Shown here: positions 57,136 through 64,000 of the stretch, one piece after another
How the letters are laid out: the number at the start of each line of letters is the position of its first letter
Position numbering within the stretch: the stretch's first letter is position 1
Assembly (NCBI RefSeq): GCF_900497805.2
Contig: NW_020954569.1
Location: forward strand, 23,064,755-23,128,754
From: Vombatus ursinus
Taxonomy: Eukaryota > Chordata > Mammalia > Diprotodontia > Vombatidae
Direction of reading: 5' to 3'
DNA length: 64,000 nucleotides
Notes under the pieces: model-generated
Database searches by the model: none
Told to the model about the DNA's origin: nothing
Seen by the model: only the letters and a program-made list of their open reading frames with translations
Made by a program: the position numbers and the translations under genes

Positions 57136-57590
57136 AGTAGCCTGTTGAAGAGGATCAAAACTCTAGAGTTGATTCCCCAATAAGCCTAGTGGCCAGCCAA
57201 TTCTGTGTTGTCCCAAAAGTTTAAAACCCAGATTCCCACATGGAAGTTCTGAAACAATAAATCAGGATAGAAAATCTGTATGTAAATGAAACAAGCAATT
57301 GCATAGATTAGACAAAAGCAAATAAACAGCTTTCTAGAATGCTTTGGCAATGTTTCAAGTGAAAATAGATTTAGTTCTCTTAGATAAGAGGTCAAGAACA
57401 TAGTTTATATGCTATGTCTGTACTGGCCCAATGCATAAGAAATCGGGCAGTGCTCTAAGGAGAATGCATAAGAAGCTTAAGGCTTGGTTTTGTGACATTT
57501 CTACCTGAAAAGTAGGGCAGCAGATTATAGTAACTTCAGCCATCCTAAACTCATAAACAAAAGTATATGGGTTACCTATGGTTAAAAAGG
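57136..57590. other. Unassigned DNA
   Basis: No repeat recognised; minus frames at 57186-57401 and 57412-57597 have no domain. Confidence 0.4.
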
Positions 57591-57594
57591 CAGT

Positions 57595-57710
57595 CATTCA
57601 CTCTATAATGTCTCCAATTCTTACTATGTATCAGGATGCTAAGCACAGCAGGCACAAACAAAAGCAAAATAAGTCTCTGCTTTGACATTCCAATGGGGAT
57701 AGCACAAAAT
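57595..57710 (-). mobile_element. L2 3' terminus, antisense
   Basis: AATTCTTACTATGTATCAGG, ATGCTAAGCACAGCAGGCAC, TAAGTCTCTGCTTTGACATT. Confidence 0.6.
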
Positions 57711-57799
57711 TACCACAACAAATTACACTAGCCATTTTTCATCGAAGGAAAAATTTGACTTTGACATCTCTATTTATAGAATAGTTAAGATTTAATTTA

Positions 57800-57955
57800 C
57801 TGAGAATATCTCAATATCTCATATCTCATATAGTATCTCATATAATATCTCATATTATACATAATATATAAGATCTCATATTATATATACAATAATTATT
57901 ATATATAATAATCTCATATTATATATATAATAATATCTCATATAACATCTATATA
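57800..57955. repeat. (TATCTCATA)n-type AT minisatellite
   Basis: Repeated ATCTCATAT words with TATATAATA insertions between them. Units are degenerate and rich in self-complementary TATATA. Confidence 0.9.
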
Positions 57956-57964
57956 TGTACATCA

Positions 57965-58092
57965 GCTTTGTCATACTAGAAGGGACAGAGCACTGAGCTA
58001 GGAGTCTGTAGGTTCCGTGTGGCCTTAAGCAAATTACTTAACCTCTCTGGGCCTAAGTTTTCTCATCAGTAAAAATTTCTGCAAGCCCTGTA
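57965..58092 (+). mobile_element. MIR-type SINE
   Basis: GAAGGGACAGAGCACTGAGC, GGCCTTAAGCAAATTACTTA, ACCTCTCTGGGCCTAAGTTT, TCTCATCAGTAAAA. Confidence 0.75.
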
Positions 58093-58104
58093 ACTTAATC
58101 AGTG

Positions 58105-58218
58105 AAAACATTTCCCATTTTACAGGTAATATAACTGAAACTCAGTCAAGTTAAATGACTTGACCACAGTCACATAATCAATAAGTATCAGAGCTGGTAT
58201 CTAAAATTATAGCATTAG
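58105..58218 (-). mobile_element. MIR-type SINE fragment
   Basis: CATTTTACAGGTAATATAAC, TGAAACTCAGTCAAGTTAAA, GACTTGACCACAGTCACATA, ATCAGAGCTGGTATCTA. Confidence 0.75.
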
Positions 58219-58254
58219 AAAGAATCATCAAAATAAAAACTTGAAAGTCATAAT

Positions 58255-58352
58255 GTGCTTTGCCTCATTTAACTCACCTGTAAAGTGAGCCAGGAGAAGG
58301 AAATGGTAAACCACTAGTGTTGCCTATGACCAAAACAATTGAACAACACAAC
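58255..58352 (+). mobile_element. MAR1-like SINE, 3' end only
   Basis: CTCACCTGTAAAGTGAGCCA, GGAGAAGGAAATGGTAAACC, ACTAGTGTTGCCTATGACC, AATTGAACAACACAACAA. Confidence 0.7.
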
Positions 58353-59520
58353 AAAGCCATCAGGGAGCTTACAATGAAATAGGTCAGGGTGACACACAAA
58401 ATGAAGCTGAAAAGCTGAGAAGGGGGGTGGGAGGGGTGGAAGGGAGACACCTGGGGAAAAGAGTAGGGAAAAAAAGGTGGAAAAGTCAGAGAAAGTCCAA
58501 AGCATTTTAGTCAGGTAAGAAATGAGATGTTCTGACCTCAGTGTTTCTCTGGGAGTGCTGCCAAGAAAAAAAAAAGCTTAATAAAGTGAACTGGACTGAT
58601 GCTTCTGTGAAAGATATACAACAAAAATGCCAAAATGTCCATTCAAAATGAATATATGCTCCTCTGATGTTCAACTCTTTTAGCTTCATACATTAACTCC
58701 TAACACAAATTTGGCATTTTCCTTTCAAAAATGGCAACATAAGGAACAAATGCTTCCTCCTATAACTAACTTATGTTTTAATTCTTTCTTTAAAAACAAA
58801 ACAAAAACGAACATTCAATACACATGAAAGTCAACAGCAATTAAGGTTTTCTTGATCAAGGCATAATGCAGGCTGAGATTGTATATCTCTTTCTGTAAAT
58901 GTTATCACTGTGCCTAAATCCTTAACAACCTCATTCTTTGAATCCTGTGTTTCCAAGCAATAATAATACTGAATTGAGTGGGCAATGGTATGACATTTCA
59001 AATCACCAGATCATGCAGAACAGTAATCAATTAAGGAATTGGCCATCTTCCATGCCCTCCTTATGGTGTCTCAGGTGACTATCACCTGTGTGTGCTCCTC
59101 CTGTTATTTCATTTGTTTAATATTGAGTAGGCCATTTTTTCCCTTCAAGTATTAGACCACAGCCAACCTTTCTGACTTAGTAATTTTGCCTGTCTTGTTT
59201 CATCTTGTCTTATTTACTTCAATTTTGTTGAGTCTACCTGGTTTCTCTTAGGACTCAGTCCTCTTACTTTTTTTTCTTTTCTGTCTATGAACATTGAGGT
59301 TTTTTCTTTTCCCCATGCAATGTCAACCAGAAAAAAAGATACAAAATATAAATAAAAATTCAATCCAAACTGTATTTTCTTCAGCTTTTAAGTAATTGTG
59401 AAGTTTATCTTCATGGACCTGAGGCTACCTTTTCTGTATTTTCCCAGGATGGCAACACCTCCATCCTGGCCTTGAAAAAGCATACACAGTGACTGAAAAT
59501 GAAAAGATCACTAAAAGGAT
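58353..59520. other. Unassigned DNA
   Basis: A possible antisense L2 end begins at 58360 (GGGAGCTTACAATGAAATAG) and a G/A-rich patch follows at 58420-58480. The rest is unplaced. Confidence 0.4.
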
Positions 59521-59527
59521 GTCATAC

Positions 59528-59998
59528 TGATGGGGTTGGGATCTGGACCTCAGAAAGGAAAAACCCTGGACTTTCCTGAGGATATAACACCATCAACTGG
59601 CTCTTTGTTATTGCCAAACTCCCAATTCTCTGTTACCCTTAACCTAGCCTAGCCCTCCATTGTCTTACCTCCCTATGGCCCCTGGCTACTTCCCACCCTT
59701 GACCCTATCTAGACCCCATTCTCAACCTCACAGTCATTTCCATCAAGATCCTTCTTAGATCCCTCCCACAGTCTTTCTATATATAAGGTCCATCTTGTCT
59801 CCATTAAGGTGCTCAGATTTTTACAATCTAGCCAATAGCTCACAGATGCTCAGATTCCTTAAGAGTCTGGCCAATATAGAGGATGTTCTAATAAACCTTG
59901 TCTTTGGCTGAAAGAAGGCTTGGGTCGAATTCTTTCGGGCAGGACCCAAGTATCATGTTCTCAGAGTCCCAGCACCCCTAAACCTCTAGACCTCATCA
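59528..59998 (+). mobile_element. Solo LTR, endogenous retrovirus (gamma/ERV1-like), copy A
   Basis: 471 bp with retroviral ends: TGATGGGG at the left and CCTCATCA at the right form an imperfect terminal inverted repeat. A 4-bp TSD, ATAC, lies at 59524-59527 and 59999-60002, a length typical of class I (gamma-like) retroviruses. A TATA-like element is at about 59778-59787 and AATAAA at 59890-59895, followed by GTCTTTGGCTGAAAGAAGGC. No internal viral sequence lies next to it, so it is a solo LTR left by recombination. It is a fossil, old judging from its divergence from copy B at 62111-62637. Confidence 0.85.
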
Positions 59999-60002
59999 AT
60001 AC

Positions 60003-60245
60003 TATGAGCAAATGAAAAACCAATAATGATCAAGTAGGCAAGGTTCCAAAAGGGCAGGATATCGGAAATATTGTTGTAATGGTCACTGTCAGTTTTTTCT
60101 ACATAAGTGGTTATCTTCATTAAAATAAAAAAGAAGGCTCAATTCTGGGTCACAGAGTATGTTAAAAAAAATCACTATGACATAACAACAAAAGGCATCT
60201 ATAAAACATGTTTAAAAAGCCTAGCCTTGAGGGAAGCATCACTGT
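60003..60245. other. Unassigned DNA
   Basis: Directly follows the solo LTR; contains no recognisable retroviral interior. Confidence 0.45.
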
Positions 60246-60249
60246 AGAT

Positions 60250-60655
60250 ATTTATTTAATGGTTCACATTTATGTAATGCTTTATCATTTTCAAAATACT
60301 TTCCAATCAAGAACCATATGAGACAAGAAGTATAAGAATTATCACCCTTATTTTATAGAATAGGAGGTCATAGGTCTATAGCTAGAAGGCACTTTAGAAG
60401 TAGTTAGTTTGACTCTCCATTTTACAGACAGGGAAACTGAGACCCAGAAAAATGATTTGCAGGACTAGGATTTGAACTCAGACCTGGGATTCCAAGTTCA
60501 GTGCTTCTCACTAACACCTTAAGAAGGCTTTGACTACAGTTTGAGTGACTGACCAAAGCCACAGAGCTCCTAAATGAGAGATATAACTTAGACCTAGAAT
60601 TTTGGGACTCAAAGTCCAATGTGCTTTCTACACAAGACCTCTCAGATTTCACCTT
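60250..60655 (-). mobile_element. Two MIR-type SINE segments, antisense
   Basis: 60250-60520: TTCACATTTATGTAATGCTT, CATTTTACAGACAGGGAAAC, GGATTTGAACTCAGACCTGG. 60540-60650: GACTGACCAAAGCCACAGAG, TAGACCTAGAATTTTGGGAC, AAAGTCCAATGTGCTTTCTA. The second repeats the CORE-to-head half of the first, so two copies are adjacent. The minus frame at 60422-60652 is not coding. Confidence 0.75.
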
Positions 60656-60892
60656 TTCACTTAAAAGTCTTCTAATTATGCAATAAATGGTTTGGGAATT
60701 CCAGGCAATAGAAAGAGGAAGTATTATTTTGGGGCAAAAAATTCATCCCTGATGCCATCAGGGTCCTACAAACAAGGAAAGCAATAACTAGTCAGTATAT
60801 TGCTTTACCTTAACTTCTCTCAAGTACCACAAATTCCTCAGTCATATTAAAGGTGTAGTGGAAACAATAATGTTTCCACCTCTGTTGTCACT
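60656..60892. other. Unassigned DNA
   Basis: No repeat recognised. Confidence 0.4.
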
Positions 60893-61132
60893 GAAGCATC
60901 TAGGTGGCACAATGAATAGAGTGTGGGACCTGCAGTCAGTAAGACCTGAGTTCAAACTTTGCCTCACTTCCTTAGCTGTGTGACCCTAGGCTTCATTTCC
61001 TTATCTGTAAAATGGGAATAACAATAGTACCTACTTCTGAGTGTTGTGTGGATCATATGAGATATTTGCTTAGCTTAGCACTTTGCAAACCTTAAAATGG
61101 TTTAAATGATAGCTCTTCATGATTATGATTAT
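60893..61132 (+). mobile_element. MIR/THER1-type CORE-SINE
   Basis: GAAGCATCTAGGTGGCACAA, GTAAGACCTGAGTTCAAACT, AGCTGTGTGACCCTAGGCTT, TCTGTAAAATGGGAATAACA, GCTTAGCACTTTGCAAACCT. Confidence 0.9.
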
Positions 61133-62106
61133 TATCTCCAGGAAGTATAATGAAATTCTTCACAGTGTTTGCTCTTAGAACACATTTCCTTAGATGAAAA
61201 AAAGGCTGTGAACATCAGCATTAGAAGGAAAGAAGTGAAGGGCTATATAATACAATGTATGACCTAACTCCCTTTACTTTTTGTTACTTATACTGAGGTA
61301 CCAGGTGGAAGAGGGAGACTGTTAGGAGTGGGAATATACCATTCACTTGAATGAGATGAGATATAGCAATATCCTTGGGATTTAGTGTACCGATTCTCCC
61401 CCATTGGTACACTGTTCTCAATAGTTACCTCAATTTGAGAACAATTTCTAGTTTGTATTCAGTTCTATCACTCCTCCAAGTTACACCATCTCTGGGCAGC
61501 ATAAAGCAGACAAGTAGGAATTGTTATACACATATTTTAAACAGGTCAGAGAGAATTCTCTTTTTCATCCCATTCAATGCTTCATGCTGGGGAGTGCTCA
61601 ATAACCCATGCAGGCCTCTTGTTACTTCCTGATTACCAGAAACCAAGTCAGCAGGGAATTATCTTCAGGATTTATTTATGTTTATTTGATTTTTGAAAAA
61701 GAAATTGGGTCTTGCAAAGAATTTGCCTTAGGGCCTAATTACTGATTTAAAATATTAGTTTTAAAGCTAAGCACAAGTTCAACAGCAGCATAAAAATAGA
61801 GTTTTCAATCAGATTTTGTTATAAGTGATATTTATAATAAACACTAAAAGACAGATTAGTATACCAATTATTCTTCTATTCTTCAGACTAACTACGGGAA
61901 AAAAATCTACAAATCAAACTTACAATTCAAACTATTTATATTTTGATTAAAATAAAAGAATAATATCATGGAATACATTTTAACAAAAAATAAAGATAAT
62001 TGGCTCTATGTTATTGTCCAACTTCATTTGTGTAGTTAATAAATCAGTTTTTTAAATGCCATTTAAAAGGAAAATCTTATCACATACATTTAGCAGAATT
62101 TTGTTC
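61133..62106. other. Unassigned DNA between the two solo LTRs
   Basis: About 970 bp with no recognised repeat and no retroviral motif. The 85-aa plus frame at 61375-61632 has no domain. Confidence 0.42.
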
Positions 62107-62110
62107 CATC

Positions 62111-62637
62111 TGTTGAGGTTTAGGGGTGCTGGGACCTCAAAATGGCAATGCAGGTCCTGCCTTGAATGAATTTGATCCAAGCGTTCTTTCAGCCAAAGAC
62201 AAGTTTATTAGAACACTGGTCAGGGTGGGTGAGATTTTAAAACTATGCCCTTGGGTAAATGAGACTAATTCTTTTTATAGGAAAAAGATCTGGATGGGAG
62301 TGGCCAGTAGGCTGGGGTGACTGGGAGGTAACAGAGAAAGGGCTGGTGCACTAGGGAAACACCAGGCACCTGGACCATATGGCCAAATAAGAATGGGCTC
62401 TAGATGGAATCAAGGGTAAGAAGTAGCCCAGGGCCATCCAGAGCTAACAGAAAATGAAGGGCTGGGCTAGGTTAGAGGTAACTGAGAATTGGGAGATAGG
62501 ACATCGGCCACAATGAAAGGCCAGTTGAGAGGATTACTGGGATGGGTCAATGCCTCAGATGAACCCTAGAGACTTGGTCATTTGGGAAAATTCAAGGAGA
62601 GTTGGGGGGGGGGGTTCCCAGGGCCCCTACCTTGTCA
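62111..62637 (-). mobile_element. Solo LTR, same retrovirus family, copy B
   Basis: 527 bp on the minus strand. It shares with copy A, in the same order: CCCAATTCTC then AGTTACC, a TATA box (62272-62281 on the minus strand), AATAAA (complement at 62204-62209), CTTGTCTTTGGCTGAAAGAA, GGCAGGACC and the end CCCAGCACCCCTAAACCTC. Flanking 4-mers CATC (62107-62110) and CCTC (62638-62641) fit a decayed 4-bp TSD. A run of 10 G interrupts it at 62605-62614. It is a solo LTR; the plus frame at 62126-62320 is a shadow. Confidence 0.82.
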
Positions 62638-62684
62638 CCTCTATAACTAATTTTTCCACTCTGACTTAAATTTACATACAACAG

Positions 62685-62888
62685 TATGGCTTAGAGGAAA
62701 GCGTGTCAGATTTAAAGTTTGTAGATCCCTGGGTTTTAAATCCTGTCAGTGACACTTATTAGCCATGTGGCTGTAGGTAAATCATTTAACCTCTCTCAGA
62801 CTCAGTTTCCTCATATGTAAAACACCTGCAGAAACTCTCTCTCAGGAATGGTATTTGAATTAATTAGGAAAATATGTGTAAAGAGGGG
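62685..62888 (+). mobile_element. MIR-type SINE
   Basis: ACAGTATGGCTTAGAGGAAA, TGTCAGTGACACTTATTAGC, CATGTGGCTGTAGGTAAATC, ACTCAGTTTCCTCATATGTA. Confidence 0.8.
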
Positions 62889-62989
62889 ATAAGGGTGGGG
62901 ACTAGAGCTATGATTTCATTGGTATATGGAACTCTTAGATGAGAAAACTCCCATTACTAATGCTGGTTGGCACCCTTTCTGCAATTTAT

Positions 62990-63130
62990 ATTTATAGATA
63001 ATTACCTTGAGCACTGAAGGGGTAAATGACTTAGCCAGTGTCACAAAGTCATTATGGGTCAAAGGTGGGACTTGAATGCAAGTCTTTCTGGATTTGGGGT
63101 TGGATCTCTAGCCTTAATGCTTAGTGCTTC
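62990..63130 (-). mobile_element. MIR-type SINE
   Basis: GTAAATGACTTAGCCAGTGT, CACAAAGTCATTATGGG, GGACTTGAATGCAAGTCTTT, CTCTAGCCTTAATGCTTAG. Confidence 0.75.
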
Positions 63131-63670
63131 TCAGTTAATGCAAAATCATCATTGGTAACATACTGAATAATAATTATGATTTCCTTTTGGATCACCTGCA
63201 GCTTTGATCCTTCTGAGATTACAGTGTTCCATGATTCAGTATTCCCTAGCATTACTAGAACAATATCGATTTTCCAAAGATAGATTTTTGTTTCAGGGAA
63301 CAACTAGGCACATCGAAAACTATTAATTGCCTAAAACCACCAGTCCCCTTTCTTTCTTCTAGTCAGTTCTGTACACAAAGCATTATCTATTTGCAGTATT
63401 TGTTGAAGGTAAATGTACTGATAAATGAACTCAATGGATTGCATAGCATAATCTGGATAAAATGTATTATTCATCCATGTATTTTTTTTAATAGGTTGTT
63501 CAGACAAATTCATTTGAGTGGTTGAGGATCTCATTTTGGAGATACTGTAGTGTTCTGAGATTTGATGCAATGAAACCCACAAACAAAAGCATTTAGATGG
63601 AATCAAATTTGCATTTAGACTTTGTTAGACATCATCACCTTTGGTTAGTATACCTCTCCTTATTTTAAGC
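63131..63670. other. Unassigned DNA
   Basis: Frames at 63121-63303 and 63331-63606 (both minus) have no domain; no repeat recognised. Confidence 0.42.
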
Positions 63671-63674
63671 TTAC

Positions 63675-63945
63675 CTTGATGTTGAATCAGCATTAATATT
63701 CACATTTCATCAATACCCTCTGATGTCACTGGGTATCTTTTCCCCCTCCATTATATCACCCTTACTCTGCTTTTCATATTCCCTTTGTATGTTTTTTTTT
63801 TCTCTTATCAGACTGAGGGCTGGGACAATCTTTTTTTTTTTTTTTAATTTATATTTGTATGCTTAATACTTAGCACAGAGGTTAGCATTTAGTAGGCATT
63901 CAATAAATGTTTAGTGGCTGTTGATCACTATTGACTGACTATATT
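63675..63945 (+). mobile_element. L2 3' end with expanded T run
   Basis: TCAGACTGAGGGCTGGGACA, a T run at 63832-63845, GCTTAATACTTAGCACAGAG, GTTAGCATTTAGTAGGCATT, CAATAAATGTTTAGTGGCTG. Confidence 0.82.
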
Positions 63946-64000
63946 GATGTTCAAAGGATCACCAATGTTATCTATTTATCTGACATTGAAGTTGTATGGT

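Noticed and set aside
59528-62637. One provirus with its two LTRs
   Set aside because: The LTRs are in opposite orientation, strongly diverged and separated by non-retroviral DNA, so they are independent solo LTRs.

Overview
This is a 64 kb stretch of vertebrate nuclear DNA, almost certainly marsupial. It is AT-rich and I see no host protein-coding gene. The organism call rests on the repeats: tRNA-headed CORE-SINEs in the marsupial style (head like GGGGCAGCTAGGTGG, body TGTGACCCTGGGCAAGTCAC), SINEs with RTE/BovB-type tails, marsupial-type L1 3' ends, and plentiful old L2, MIR and L3/CR1 copies. I cannot tell the species. All open reading frames are short (longest 166 aa) and look like chance frames in repeats or simple-sequence DNA. 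Repeat family names are from memory of consensus sequences; no database search was run.

Layout. 1-4.2 kb: AT-rich DNA with TATG/CA-rich tracts and a MIR. 4.2-9.1 kb: a 242-bp CT tract, a young SINE with a 12-bp target-site duplication (TSD), L2 and MIR copies, and an RTE-tailed SINE. 9.4-13.3 kb: an RTE-like element on the minus strand, 491 bp of which recurs with no difference 3,018 bp downstream inside an old minus-strand L1. 13.7-20.2 kb: RTE-, L1- and L3-derived remnants, including a dispersed plus-strand L3/CR1 copy spanning about 3.2 kb. 20.2-21.8 kb: an L1 5'UTR-like piece, a minus-strand 7SL (SRP) RNA retropseudogene and a SINE. 22-24 kb: MIR-type SINEs. 24.0-26.5 kb: a repeat-poor interval. 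26.5-31.6 kb: minus-strand L3/CR1. 31.7-39.1 kb: L2-tail elements, then a dense L1 cluster of two plus-strand pieces and one minus-strand piece with SINEs inserted. 39.1-41.7 kb: unassigned DNA with a weak LTR-like signal. 42.2-43.7 kb: a 262/261-bp inverted repeat about 98.5% identical around a 1.03-kb spacer. 44.6-55 kb: SINEs, L2 and nested L3. 55-59.5 kb: mostly unassigned DNA with microsatellites. 59.5-62.6 kb: two solo LTRs of one retroviral family in opposite orientation. 62.7-64 kb: MIR and L2.

There is no operon-like or cooperating gene set. The window reads as intergenic or intronic DNA built by layers of retroposition: old L2/MIR/L3, then L1 and RTE, then younger SINEs. Two later local rearrangements, the perfect 491-bp copy and the inverted duplication, are the most notable signals.
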